Made by a program: the position numbers and the translations under genes. The notes beneath the pieces are model-generated. The model saw nothing but the letters and a program-made list of their open reading frames with translations. It was not told where the DNA came from and searched no databases. Shown here in pieces: positions 10,376 through 18,956 of a stretch of 64,000 nucleotides of DNA. The stretch is from Halomonas sp. Bachu 37. Lineage in GTDB: Bacteria > Pseudomonadota > Gammaproteobacteria > Pseudomonadales > Halomonadaceae. Position 1 is the stretch's first letter, and each line of letters starts with the position of its first letter. The DNA lies in the NCBI RefSeq assembly GCF_039691755.1, contig NZ_CP137552.1, forward strand, positions 310,001 through 374,000. Reading direction: 5' to 3'.

Positions 10376-12574
10376 GTGTCCGATATAAAACCTACACGCC
10401 CGGAGTGGGGGGCGCGTACCACGCCCCGCCTGCAAGGTAACGAGCACTGGTGGCCCGACCAGCTCAACCTCAACGTTTTGCACCAGAAACACCCGGACGC
10501 CAATCCCTTCGGTGAGGGCTTTCGCTACGGCGAGGCATTCTCGCAGCTCGACGTCGACGAGCTTTCCGCTGACGTCGACGCGCTGATGACCGACTCCCAG
10601 GAGTGGTGGCCCGCCGATTGGGGACATTACGGCCCGTTTTTCATCCGCATGTCATGGCACGCGGCCGGCACCTACCGGGCGCTCGACGGTCGCGGCGGCG
10701 GTGGCACCGGCGCACAGCGCTTCGCCCCGCTCAACAGCTGGCCCGACAACGGTAACCTGGACAAGGCACGCCGCCTGTTGTGGCCGATCAAGCAGAAATA
10801 CGGCGAGAAACTCTCCTGGGCCGATCTCCTGGTCTTCGCCGGTAACCGCGCGCTCGAGACCATGGGTTTCAAGACCTTCGGCTTCGGCTTCGGCCGCTCC
10901 GATATCTGGGCGCCCGAGGACGACATCTACTGGGGTCCCGAGACCGAGTGGCTGGCCACCAACGACGAGCGTTACACCGGCAGCTTCGAAGATGGCAGCC
11001 GGGTACTCGACAACCCGCTTGCTGCGGTCCAGATGGGTCTGATCTACGTCAACCCCGAAGGCCCCAACGGCGTGCCGGACGCGGCGAAATCCGCCAAGGA
11101 TGTTCGCGAGACCTTCGCCCGCATGGGGATGAACGATCGCGAGACCGTCGCGCTGACCGTCGGTGGCCATACCTTCGGCAAGATGCACGGCAACGGGCCG
11201 GCGGATGCCGTCGGCGACGCCCCCGAAGGCGCGAAGATTCATGAGCAAGGGATCGGCTGGGCGAACAAGCACGAGACCGGCCTTGGCGAGTACACCATCA
11301 CCTCGGGACTCGAAGGCGCCTGGACCCCCACGCCGACCAAGTGGGACAACACCTATCTCGAAACCATCTTCTCCCACGAGTGGGAGGTCAAGAAGTCACC
11401 GGCCGGCGCCAACCAGTGGGAGCCGGTCGAGGTCAAGGAGGGGTTCTGGGTTCCCGACGCCCATGTCGAAGGCAAGAAGAACCCACCGGTCATGACTGCC
11501 GCTGACATGGCGATGATCGTCGACCCCGACTACCTCGAGATTTCCAAGGAGTACCGCGAGAACCCGGATGTCCTCGCCGACGAGTTCGCCCGTGCCTGGT
11601 ACAAGCTGTTGCACCGCGACATGGGGCCGCGTGACCGTTATCTCGGCCCGCAGGTGCCCGCAGAAGTCCTCGTCTGGCAGGACCCGACCCCCGAACACGA
11701 AGGGCCACTGGTCACTGACGAGCAGGTCGCGACTCTTAAGCAGCAGATCGCCGACTCCGGCCTCAGCGCCAAGCAGCTGGTGGGCACCGCCTGGGCCTCG
11801 GCCTGTACCTATCGCCAGACCGACCATCGCGGCGGCGCCAACGGCGCGCGCATCCGTCTCGAGCCGCAAGCCGGCTGGGACATCAACGTACGCTCCGGCG
11901 TGGCTGACGTGATCGATAAGCTCGAGCAGCTCAAGGACGCTTCCGATGCGAACATCTCGTTGGCGGACATGATCGTGCTGGGCGGCAGCGTCGGGGTCGA
12001 GTTGGCGGCGAAGGCGGCCGGGCACGACCTCACCGTGCCGTTCACTCCGGGCCGTACCGACGCGACCCAGGAGATGACCGAGGTCGACACCCACGCCTAT
12101 CTCGAGCCGCGTCACGACGCCTTCCGCAACTACATGCAGCAGCAGACGACGTCCATCCCGGCCGAGCATCTGATGGTCGATCGGGCGTTCATGCTCAACC
12201 TCAGCGCACCGCAGATGGCGGCGCTCGTGGGTGGCATGCGCGCGATCGGTGCCAATGCCGGTGACAATACCGACGGGATCCTCACCGACCGTCCGGGCCA
12301 GCTCACCAATGACTTCTTCGTCAACCTGGTCAGCATGAACACCGTATGGGAGCCGATCGGCGAGGGCGAGGAGCGCTTCGAGGGTCGGGATCGCAAGACC
12401 GGCGAGACCAAGTGGACCGCCTCTCGCGTCGATCTGGTCTACGGCTCGAACTCCCAGCTGCGTGCCATCGCGGAGGAGTTTGCCGCGAACGGAGGTGAGC
12501 GCCACATGATCGACAAGTTCGTCTCCGGCTGGGTCAAGGTCATGGAGAACGACCGCTTCGACCTGCACCGCTGA
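10376..12574 (+). CDS. katG: Catalase-peroxidase KatG
   Basis: KatG is a heme enzyme that dismutates hydrogen peroxide and oxidises peroxidatic donors. GTG 10376 is preferred because GAGGAGA lies five to six bases upstream, giving a 732-residue protein beginning [12 protein letters not shown]; the open frame continues 20 codons further upstream without family similarity. The distal site [11 protein letters not shown] gives R91, W94 and H95, and the proximal heme histidine is H265 in [11 protein letters not shown]. The Trp-Tyr-Met adduct would be W94, Y224 and M250, with the same 26-residue Tyr-Met spacing as in mycobacterial KatG. The C-terminal duplicated domain is complete. The gene is monocistronic and closed by two terminators. 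Confidence 0.97.
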   Translation: MSDIKPTRPEWGARTTPRLQGNEHWWPDQLNLNVLHQKHPDANPFGEGFRYGEAFSQLDVDELSADVDALMTDSQEWWPADWGHYGPFFIRMSWHAAGTYRALDGRGGGGTGAQRFAPLNSWPDNGNLDKARRLLWPIKQKYGEKLSWADLLVFAGNRALETMGFKTFGFGFGRSDIWAPEDDIYWGPETEWLATNDERYTGSFEDGSRVLDNPLAAVQMGLIYVNPEGPNGVPDAAKSAKDVRETFARMGMNDRETVALTVGGHTFGKMHGNGPADAVGDAPEGAKIHEQGIGWANKHETGLGEYTITSGLEGAWTPTPTKWDNTYLETIFSHEWEVKKSPAGANQWEPVEVKEGFWVPDAHVEGKKNPPVMTAADMAMIVDPDYLEISKEYRENPDVLADEFARAWYKLLHRDMGPRDRYLGPQVPAEVLVWQDPTPEHEGPLVTDEQVATLKQQIADSGLSAKQLVGTAWASACTYRQTDHRGGANGARIRLEPQAGWDINVRSGVADVIDKLEQLKDASDANISLADMIVLGGSVGVELAAKAAGHDLTVPFTPGRTDATQEMTEVDTHAYLEPRHDAFRNYMQQQTTSIPAEHLMVDRAFMLNLSAPQMAALVGGMRAIGANAGDNTDGILTDRPGQLTNDFFVNLVSMNTVWEPIGEGEERFEGRDRKTGETKWTASRVDLVYGSNSQLRAIAEEFAANGGERHMIDKFVSGWVKVMENDRFDLHR

Positions 12575-12580
12575 GGTTCA

Positions 12581-12602
12581 GGCCCGCCAAGGAAGGCGGG
12601 CC
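12581..12602 (+). terminator. First hairpin after katG
   Basis: An 8-bp GC-rich stem (GGCCCGCC / GGCGGGCC) with loop AAGGAA starts 6 bases after the katG stop. No T run follows, so it may act as a stabilising 3' hairpin rather than a terminator. Confidence 0.55.
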
Positions 12603-12628
12603 GCTACTTGTAACGACCATAAACCGCA

Positions 12629-12667
12629 CCCGAAGGCTGTGTCCCCACAGCCTTCGGGATTTTTTTA
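12629..12667 (+). terminator. Strong terminator after katG
   Basis: A perfect 13-bp stem from CCCGAAGGCTGTG closes on a TCCC loop and is followed by ATTTTTTTA. This is a textbook factor-independent terminator between katG and the convergent phosphoribosyltransferase operon. Confidence 0.92.
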
Positions 12668-12710
12668 TGGTGGCTGCTGCCTGAGTTCAAAAGCCTACAT
12701 ACCCAAAGCA

Positions 12711-13409
12711 CTAGCCCTCCCGCAACGCCTCAGCCTCCTGCAGCAACGTAATGACTTCCTCGTCACTGGTTTGATCGAAATCCAGGTAGTGCTTTCCGAC
12801 AGCGGTAAAAGGCTCGGGTGTGGCCAGGCAAATGATATCGTCGACATCGGCGGCTAACTCAGTGAGCGAGGATTGCGGGGCCACGGGGACCGCGAGCGTC
12901 ACTCTGGCGGCTCCCGCCTGGCGTAGTGCTCTCGCTGCCGCCTTGGCGGTGCCGCCGGTGGCGATACCATCATCCACCAGGAGGACTCGCCGACCACTGA
13001 CGTTGGCCGGCGCTCGATTGCCGATATAGGCTTGGCGGCGGCGCATTATCTCTTGTAGCTGCCGCTGGGTTTCCGCTTCAAGGTAGCTTTCGGATGGCTG
13101 GAATAGCTCCAGCATCCGCTCTGTCAGCACCACCTGGGGCGGGTCACCATCGACAACGGCCCCAAGCCCGAATTCGGGCTGTCCCGGGGCGCCTACCTTG
13201 CGCACCACCACTACATCCAGTGGAAGCCCAAGGCGCGTGGCGATCTCGTAGGCCACCGGCACGCCTCCGCGGGGAAGCGCGAGGATCAGGTCATATAGGA
13301 ATGGTTCATGCCGTGCCGGGTCGTGGTGTGTACCGGTTATTGCTCGGGCGAGTTCACGACCTGCTTCGCGGCGATTCTCGAATACCTGGTTGCCATGATT
13401 GTTGGACAT
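12711..13409 (-). CDS. Phosphoribosyltransferase-domain protein
   Basis: This encodes a 232-residue type I phosphoribosyltransferase-fold protein. The PRPP-binding motif RVLLVDDGIATGGT lies near residues 143-156. An N-terminal flank ALPRGGVPVAYEIA and VRKVGAPGQPEFGLGAV match the COG1926 group of predicted phosphoribosyltransferases. The base substrate is unknown. It lies 9 bases downstream of an erythromycin-esterase-type gene on the same strand. These two domains occur side by side or fused in other bacteria, so they probably act together, though the reaction remains unestablished. Confidence 0.88.
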   Translation of the reverse strand: MSNNHGNQVFENRREAGRELARAITGTHHDPARHEPFLYDLILALPRGGVPVAYEIATRLGLPLDVVVVRKVGAPGQPEFGLGAVVDGDPPQVVLTERMLELFQPSESYLEAETQRQLQEIMRRRQAYIGNRAPANVSGRRVLLVDDGIATGGTAKAAARALRQAGAARVTLAVPVAPQSSLTELAADVDDIICLATPEPFTAVGKHYLDFDQTSDEEVITLLQEAEALREG

Positions 13410-13418
13410 GAGCGGCTC

Positions 13419-14756
13419 CTAGACACCAAACGGGTACGTATCGGGAACTCCCTGGGGCCTTGCGCTGGGCAATGGTGTGACCGCGGAGGTCTCGTCGAAC
13501 CAGACGTAAGCATCGAACTGCTCCGCCAGCGAAGCCTTGAAGTAATGGCTGAAGTACTCGCTTTCGGGGCGATAGATGACGCCGATGGCCCGCTCGAGGC
13601 GCGTCTGGGTGAGCAACTCGCGAACATCGGGCTGGCGTGGGTGGCGTAGCTCGATCAAGGCCCGCGGAAGTCGGGTCTCGTGGAAGATGCGTTCGAAGGA
13701 GTCGTCCCGTGATGGCATTACCTGCTTGATCTTCATCGGTGAATCCCAGTTATCGGCCGCGGCCACACTTCCCGTATGCGTGCCGAAACCGATAAGAACC
13801 GCATCGTCGCCATAGGCTTTCCGGCATAGCTCGCCGATATTGAACTGACCCTGCCAGCCCATTTCGGTGGCGGAGGCATCACCGATATGGGAGTTGTGCG
13901 CCCAGACCACTACCTTGGCGTCGGGGCCCTTGGCCTGCATCAGTTGCTGCAAAGTATCGAACATGTGCCGGTCGCGCAGGTTCCACGATTCGGTCGAGCC
14001 CCGGTACATGAGCCGATAATACTGTTCGGCGGCTCTTATCACGCGGGCATTCTGGGTGGCGTCGAAGTAGGCTTCTTCGCCATCCCGAGCCATGTAGTCA
14101 AGCCGATGGTTCAGTAGTGTTTGAAGTTGCTCTATTACCGCTTCTTCGCAGGCATCTCGTTCGCCACGCAGAACGTCGTGTCCGTAGCGGGCCGGTTCAT
14201 TGTGCCAGGGCGTCAGGCAGCCATAACGCTGGCGGGCGATTCTTGCAGTCTCAGGATCGATACGGTCCAGGTAGTCGAGCACGGCGAAAATGGAGGTACC
14301 CAGCGAGTAGATATCCAGACCGCGAAAGCTGGTGCGTTGGTTGAAGGACAGCCCTGCGTTGTGGTGTCGCAACCATTGGATAAAGGTTTCCACCTCCCGG
14401 TTGTGCCACATCCAGGTCGGAAAACGAGTGAAAGCCTGCTGCTCGTCGCCTGCCGAAGGGCGATGGCGAACATGGCGGTCGATGCGCGAGGCATCGGGCC
14501 AGTCCGCCTCGACTGCCACGATATTGAAGCCATGATATTCGACAAGCCGCCGGGTGATGGCGGCACGCGCCCGGTAGAATTCGGAGGTGCCATGAGAGGC
14601 CTCGCCCAGCAGTACAACCTTGGCCTTGCCGAAACGGTCGAATTGGGCGCCGAACGCTTCCTCCTCTTGCAACTCGGGAAGGGGCTCGCAGGCAGCCGCG
14701 ATGGCATTGGCGGTTTGCCTGGCGGAAGTGTGTGGTTCTGGTATTGAGCGACTCAT
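13419..14756 (-). CDS. Erythromycin esterase family protein
   Basis: This encodes a 445-residue protein of the erythromycin esterase superfamily. The N-terminal signature VVLLGEASHGTSEFYRAR carries the Glu and His expected in the catalytic centre, followed by VEADWPDA and the GLDIYSLG segment. A second conserved block is VVVWAHNSHIGDA near residue 285. The family includes macrolide esterases but most chromosomal members are of unknown activity, so antibiotic resistance should not be assumed. It is the first gene of a two-gene operon with the phosphoribosyltransferase. There is no signal peptide, so it is cytoplasmic. Confidence 0.88.
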   Translation of the reverse strand: MSRSIPEPHTSARQTANAIAAACEPLPELQEEEAFGAQFDRFGKAKVVLLGEASHGTSEFYRARAAITRRLVEYHGFNIVAVEADWPDASRIDRHVRHRPSAGDEQQAFTRFPTWMWHNREVETFIQWLRHHNAGLSFNQRTSFRGLDIYSLGTSIFAVLDYLDRIDPETARIARQRYGCLTPWHNEPARYGHDVLRGERDACEEAVIEQLQTLLNHRLDYMARDGEEAYFDATQNARVIRAAEQYYRLMYRGSTESWNLRDRHMFDTLQQLMQAKGPDAKVVVWAHNSHIGDASATEMGWQGQFNIGELCRKAYGDDAVLIGFGTHTGSVAAADNWDSPMKIKQVMPSRDDSFERIFHETRLPRALIELRHPRQPDVRELLTQTRLERAIGVIYRPESEYFSHYFKASLAEQFDAYVWFDETSAVTPLPSARPQGVPDTYPFGV

Positions 14757-14810
14757 GCGACTCTCCCGGAACGCTGGTTTTCAGTCTCGGCCAAGGGGTT
14801 GGCGTGGAAT

Positions 14811-14822
14811 TTACTATAGTAA
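14811..14822. repeat. Perfect 12-bp palindrome in the divergent promoter gap
   Basis: TTACTATAGTAA is a perfect palindrome between the esterase operon (minus) and the GFA gene (plus). It could be part of a promoter or a regulator site for either. Confidence 0.4.
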
Positions 14823-14894
14823 GGAGTAAGAGCTTATCCAAACCCACGCGGTTTCCTGGCTAACACTCTCGGAAATAGCGCTGAAGGAGGCACT

Positions 14895-15365
14895 ATGCTG
14901 CTGGAGGGTTCATGCCATTGTCAGGCGGTCACGTTCAGCGTGAAATCGCACCATCCCTATCCCTTCAACCGCTGTTACTGCTCGGTTTGTCGCAAGACAG
15001 CGGGCGGCGGCGGATACGCGATAAATCTCGGCGCCGATAACAAGACACTGAGCGTTAGTGGCGAGGAGCATATCTCGATCTACCGCGCACTCATCAATGG
15101 GGAGCGGAGCACGGGAGAGCGGCATTTCTGCAAGCGCTGCGCCAGCGCGCTCTGGGTCTACGACCCCGACTGGCCCGAGCTTGTACATCCTTTTGCTTCG
15201 GCGATCGACACCCCGTTGCCTTCACCACCGGAACTGACTCATATGATGCTGGGAAGCAAGGCGGCATGGGTCGAGGTGAACGCACAGGCGCACGACAAGT
15301 GCTTCGTTGCATATCCGGCTGAGAGTCTCGCCGAATGGCATCAACGCCTGGGGTTGGAGCGGTAG
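14895..15365 (+). CDS. GFA-domain zinc protein
   Basis: This encodes a 156-residue protein of the glutathione-dependent formaldehyde-activating (GFA/CENP-V) fold. Zinc ligands are visible as GSCHCQAVTF (CxC), CYCSVCRKTAGG (CxxC) and HFCKRCASALW (CxxC). AAGGAGG lies just upstream of ATG 14895. GFA proteins were named for accelerating S-hydroxymethylglutathione formation, but many homologues have unproven activity. It appears to be a single gene; the downstream cysteine-rich gene is 153 bases away on the same strand. Confidence 0.9.
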   Translation: MLLEGSCHCQAVTFSVKSHHPYPFNRCYCSVCRKTAGGGGYAINLGADNKTLSVSGEEHISIYRALINGERSTGERHFCKRCASALWVYDPDWPELVHPFASAIDTPLPSPPELTHMMLGSKAAWVEVNAQAHDKCFVAYPAESLAEWHQRLGLER

Positions 15366-15518
15366 AGAAGCCGCCGCTTGTTACTCATGGCATCTGTACT
15401 ACCCTTTTTTATGTGATACCCAGCGGGTACCGAGAGCACGATTTTCACGGCCCGGTTTAATGAACCGTTACGTGACAAGAGGTGCATTCGAGACAGGAAC
15501 AGAAAGGGAGAGTCAAAG

Positions 15519-15848
15519 ATGGAATTTGAAAAATACAAGTCGTGTATCGAAGCGTGCAATATCTGCGCTGTCTATTGCGACTCCTGCGCGACCGCCTGCC
15601 TGCAGGAAGACGATGTGAAAATGATGGCCGAGTGCATCCGTCTCGACCGTCAATGTGCGCAAATCTGCCAGCTAGCGGCATCGCTCATGGCGCAAGGCAG
15701 TGAATACGCCAAGGATATCTGCCGAATCTGTGCCGCTATCTGCAAGGCGTGTGGCGATGAGTGTGCCAAGCACGATGCCGATCATTGCCAGGAGTGTGCC
15801 AAGGCCTGCCATCGTTGTGCCGAAGAGTGTAACGCCATGGCGGCCTGA
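15519..15848 (+). CDS. Cysteine-rich four-helix-bundle copper-storage-like protein (Csp3/DUF326)
   Basis: This encodes a 109-residue helical protein with 19 cysteines, mostly in CxxC or CxxxC patterns along the helices (for example CIEACNICAVYCDSCATAC). This is the pattern of DUF326 and of the copper-storage proteins Csp1 and Csp3, in which the cysteines line the core of a four-helix bundle and bind many Cu(I) ions. There is no signal peptide, so it is the cytosolic (Csp3-like) kind. AAAGGGAG lies upstream of the start. No copper exporter or copper regulator is adjacent in this window, so copper storage is inferred from the family only. Confidence 0.88.
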   Translation: MEFEKYKSCIEACNICAVYCDSCATACLQEDDVKMMAECIRLDRQCAQICQLAASLMAQGSEYAKDICRICAAICKACGDECAKHDADHCQECAKACHRCAEECNAMAA

Positions 15849-15874
15849 TCTTATATTGCAAAACAAACAGTACC

Positions 15875-16225
15875 TTACCAGAGCCAGCTCCCCGGCCGTG
15901 CCGGGGGCTGGTTCTTGCGTATTGCAAGCCATCCCAGGACGCAGCGTACCCCGAGCCACAGCGCCAACAGCGGCCATAGCAGGACGCCCACGAAAAACAC
16001 ACTCAATACAAACGCTATCGCGGAATACAGGGTACCGATCCAGAAGGTCCGTATCTGGTAGCGATAGTGATCCTGAAGCCACGATGCTGCATCCCGGCGA
16101 TAAACATACGCCACAATGACACCGATCAACAAGGTGAGATTGGCGGTTACCAGGCCGGCGAGATATAGCGCATAGACAAGTTGCGGGGTTCGCTTCTCGT
16201 CACGGGGAACGTAGGTCTGGGACAT
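15875..16225 (-). CDS. Small membrane protein, paralogue of the gene at 17217
   Basis: This encodes a 116-residue protein with three hydrophobic segments. The motif HYRYQIRTFWIGTLY links it to the 123-residue protein at 17217-17588 (HYRFQIRTFWLALLY), and both keep the same order of helices. The pattern resembles DUF4870-type small membrane proteins. It is the last gene of a minus-strand run with the LpxL-type acyltransferase. A GC-rich imperfect hairpin (15884-15911) inside its 3' end may terminate the convergent copper-protein gene. Function is unknown. Confidence 0.75.
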   Translation of the reverse strand: MSQTYVPRDEKRTPQLVYALYLAGLVTANLTLLIGVIVAYVYRRDAASWLQDHYRYQIRTFWIGTLYSAIAFVLSVFFVGVLLWPLLALWLGVRCVLGWLAIRKNQPPARPGSWLW

Positions 16226-16258
16226 GTTACCTCTCGAGGGGAGTCAATTTTTTTCAAT

Positions 16259-17212
16259 TCAGTAGAGACGAAAGCGTCGGTAGTCCGGATGGTTCTGCTG
16301 CTGCTCGATCACCTTGCGGTACCGCTTGTACTCCCATTGATATTGCGCGGGCGATAGTTCGATGACCGCTTCTACGCTGGCGTTGACCCCGGTGGCCGCC
16401 GTGGCCTCGTCATCCGAGTAGACCCGGGAATCGGCATCCAGAAAGTGCAGTTCGAACCCTTGGCCGGGGAGCCGCAGCGCCACGCCCGTAACCACCCGGG
16501 CCTGGGTGCGGGCGACCAGCTTGGGCAAAAGCGTTGCGGTATAGGCGGGCCGCTCGAAAAACGGGGCGAAAACACCGCTGCCCCAGGAGGGTTCCTGATC
16601 CGGCAGGATACCCACGGCCTCGCAGCGCTTGAGCGCCTTGAGCAGAGCGGCAACGCCACGCGCATTGGTCGGCACCAGCTGTGCGCCCATGCGTTCGCGT
16701 CCCTGGCGAATCACCGGGTCCAGCGGGGCGAGCTTGGGCGGCTCGTACATGGCGGTGAATGGAAAATGATGAGAAAGCCAGAAATTGAGAATTTCCCAAT
16801 TGCCGAAATGAGGGGCGAGGACGATTACGCCACGCCCCTCGGCACGGGCCTGGTCGAGCTTTTCCTGGCCCTTCACTGCAACGATGCCGCTTTCCACCCG
16901 CTGAGGATCGCCCATCCAGGCATGGCCCAGTTCGAGCATGGTGGCGCTGGAGTGAACGAGGCTAAACTTGGCCAGCCTTTTGCGCTCCGCTTTGGAAAGC
17001 TCGGGGTACACGGTTTTCAGGTTGCGCTCGGTAACCGTGCGTTCGCGTTTGCTCAGACGATATATCAACGGGCCGATGACTCGCGCGAGCTTCCACAGTC
17101 TCGGTAATGGCCAGGACGAAAGGCGTCGCCATAGCCAGCTGATGGCGCCGGCACGGGAAAGTAGTGGAATCTCTGGCGAAGCCTTCTTGGAAGAGGAAGT
17201 GTCCGGCTCCAT
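16259..17212 (-). CDS. LpxL/HtrB-type lysophospholipid acyltransferase
   Basis: This is an inner-membrane acyltransferase of the lipid A late-acylation family, 317 residues from ATG 17212; the longer frame upstream overlaps the preceding gene. The catalytic H-x4-E motif is APHFGNWE, with His and Glu at about 135 and 140. Other family blocks are RNLKTVYPELS and a PDQEPSWGSGVFAPFF segment. The enzyme probably transfers lauroyl or another acyl chain to lipid A; which LpxL/LpxM position it serves cannot be told. The start lies 4 bases from the stop of the upstream paralogous membrane gene, so the three genes are likely one operon. Confidence 0.9.
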   Translation of the reverse strand: MEPDTSSSKKASPEIPLLSRAGAISWLWRRLSSWPLPRLWKLARVIGPLIYRLSKRERTVTERNLKTVYPELSKAERKRLAKFSLVHSSATMLELGHAWMGDPQRVESGIVAVKGQEKLDQARAEGRGVIVLAPHFGNWEILNFWLSHHFPFTAMYEPPKLAPLDPVIRQGRERMGAQLVPTNARGVAALLKALKRCEAVGILPDQEPSWGSGVFAPFFERPAYTATLLPKLVARTQARVVTGVALRLPGQGFELHFLDADSRVYSDDEATAATGVNASVEAVIELSPAQYQWEYKRYRKVIEQQQNHPDYRRFRLY

Positions 17213-17216
17213 CGTC

Positions 17217-17588
17217 CTACACCCACCAGGTAGTGACGTTATCCGGAGCGCGTTTCTGTTGTACAGCCTTGAGCCCCTTGACACAGCGAATTACCAGCCA
17301 GATCACGGCCAACAGCCAGGTCACGAAACCGATCAATACCAGGGTGAGCAAAGCGGAAACGGAAAAATACAGAAGTGCCAGCCAGAAGGTACGTATCTGG
17401 AAACGGTAATGTTCATCCAACCATGCCGGGCCCGCGCCCTTGTAGCAGTAGGCAATCACGACGGCGACCAGCGAGGTGACGCCGCCGGTGATGATAGAGG
17501 CAAGATGGAGCGCGTAGTTGACCATGACGATCGTGGTATCGGGCGTCTCATCGGGCTCGGCTGTACGAGGTTCCAGCGCGTCGGTCAT
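17217..17588 (-). CDS. Small membrane protein, paralogue of the gene at 15875
   Basis: This encodes a 123-residue protein with a short acidic N-terminus (EPRTAEPDETPD) and three hydrophobic segments. The shared motif HYRFQIRTFW marks it as a paralogue of the protein at 15875. It is the first gene of the run that continues with the LpxL-type acyltransferase, only 4 bases downstream. The pattern is DUF4870-like. A role in the envelope is an inference from the acyltransferase neighbour. Confidence 0.77.
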   Translation of the reverse strand: MTDALEPRTAEPDETPDTTIVMVNYALHLASIITGGVTSLVAVVIAYCYKGAGPAWLDEHYRFQIRTFWLALLYFSVSALLTLVLIGFVTWLLAVIWLVIRCVKGLKAVQQKRAPDNVTTWWV

Positions 17589-17666
17589 AACTTCTCCTGA
17601 TCGTGACGGGAAATGCCGATATCGGCACTGCGGGCGTCATGATACCGTTCACCACTCGGTTTGGCA

Positions 17667-18047
17667 TCAGCGGGCCGGGCGGCAGATTTCCAGCAAGTTG
17701 CCGTCCGGATCGCGCAGGTAGACGGATTCTATCGCCCCATTGGCGCCCTGGCGTGCCACCGGGCCGAGCTCCACTTCGATGTTCAACGCGTCCAGGTGCT
17801 GCCGGAACTCCGTCAGGGGTAACTGGCAGCGCAGGCACAGGTCGAGGCTGCCGGGGGTGGGCGTGGCGGAAATCGGGGCGATATCGGTATCGGTCTGATG
17901 CAAGCGCAAGGCGGTATCACCCAACATCAGATCGACCCGCTGGGCATCGCGGTAACGTACATCCAGTCCCAGCACGCGCGAATAGAAATCCACCGCACGG
18001 CTCATGTCGGTGACGGTAACGACAAGATGATCCAGACCTGAGAGCAT
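17667..18047 (-). CDS. VOC-family (glyoxalase/dioxygenase fold) protein
   Basis: This encodes a 126-residue single-domain protein of the vicinal oxygen chelate superfamily. It starts LDHLVVTVTDMSRAVDFYSRVLGL (metal histidine in LDHLVV) and ends with VYLRDPDGNLLEICRP, where the glutamate is the usual metal ligand. Members are virulence-like or fosfomycin-resistance-like proteins, and dioxygenase or lyase activities vary, so no reaction is assigned. It reads away from the methyltransferase gene at 18070. Confidence 0.85.
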   Translation of the reverse strand: MLSGLDHLVVTVTDMSRAVDFYSRVLGLDVRYRDAQRVDLMLGDTALRLHQTDTDIAPISATPTPGSLDLCLRCQLPLTEFRQHLDALNIEVELGPVARQGANGAIESVYLRDPDGNLLEICRPAR

Positions 18048-18069
18048 TAATCCTTCCTTTACGAGGTTC

Positions 18070-18741
18070 GTGACCCAAGAGAATACGACGATGTTGCTCT
18101 GTCCGCTATGCGCCGCTCCCCATCCGCTACATTATCATCGCGATAGCCGTCGCGATTACTATCAGTGTGCCACGTGCGAGCTGGTTTTTGTGCCGCCTTC
18201 GCAGCGTCTTGGCCCCGACCAGGAAAAGTCCGTCTACGACCAGCACCAGAACTCACCGGACGACCCGGGCTATCGAGCTTTTCTGGGGCGGTTGTTCGAG
18301 CCGTTGAACAAGCGCCTGGCGCCGGGGGCGCGCGGGCTGGATTTCGGCTCGGGGCCGGGGCCGACTCTCTCGGTGATGTTCGAGGAGGCCGGTCATCCAA
18401 TGGCGATCTATGACCCTTTTTATGCCCCCGACTCTACCGTATTGGAGCAGCACTATGATTTCGTGACCGCAACCGAAGTGGCGGAACACCTGTTCGAGCC
18501 GGGTCGTGAGCTCGAGCGACTCATCGACCTGCTGCCCGCAGGCGGCTGGCTGGGCGTGATGACCAAGCGCGTGCAAGGTCGGGAAGCCTTTTCCCGCTGG
18601 CATTATATTCTCGATCCCACTCATGTGTGCTTTTTCAGCGAAGCGACGTTTCGCTGGGTTGGCGATTGCTGGGGGCTGGAAGTGGAATTCCCGGCGGCGG
18701 ATGTGGTGTTGCTGCGCCGCCGTGAGCGTTTGCGTAAATAA
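18070..18741 (+). CDS. Zinc-ribbon class I SAM methyltransferase
   Basis: This encodes a 223-residue methyltransferase. An N-terminal zinc ribbon (CPLCAAP ... CATCELVF) is followed by motif I of class I SAM enzymes, GLDFGSGPGPT, near residue 90, and by TATEVAEHLFEPGRELERL. The GTG at 18070 gives the full ribbon; ATG 18091 is an alternative start only seven codons downstream. It lies divergently from the VOC gene, 22 bases apart. The substrate is unknown; the ribbon-methyltransferase arrangement is seen in several small-molecule enzymes. Confidence 0.85.
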   Translation: MTQENTTMLLCPLCAAPHPLHYHRDSRRDYYQCATCELVFVPPSQRLGPDQEKSVYDQHQNSPDDPGYRAFLGRLFEPLNKRLAPGARGLDFGSGPGPTLSVMFEEAGHPMAIYDPFYAPDSTVLEQHYDFVTATEVAEHLFEPGRELERLIDLLPAGGWLGVMTKRVQGREAFSRWHYILDPTHVCFFSEATFRWVGDCWGLEVEFPAADVVLLRRRERLRK

Positions 18742-18956
18742 GCGAATCATTGTCGCCGTGAGCGCTGGGTGCGGCTTTCCTCCACCTTCCCATCATGGCG
18801 ATTCGCGCCATTGCCCATTACGCTGAGGATGAGTAGCGGAAAAGTCTGGCGAAACTCATGCAACAGGTGTAGATTCGCCGCCCATTTCCCTGGTTGGGAT
18901 TGCCTAAAACCGCTTATTGGCCCTTGTCGGGGCTGTTATCCTTCGAGGTTCATTTC

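Noticed and set aside
11396..12568. 390-codon open frame on minus inside katG
   Set aside because: Antisense to a highly conserved enzyme; codon pattern follows katG third positions.
12629..12667. Possible mobile-element inverted repeat after katG
   Set aside because: The perfect stem followed by a T run is better explained as a terminator.
13419..14756. Macrolide resistance gene
   Set aside because: The family is broad and the gene sits in a conserved pair with a phosphoribosyltransferase; resistance is not supported.
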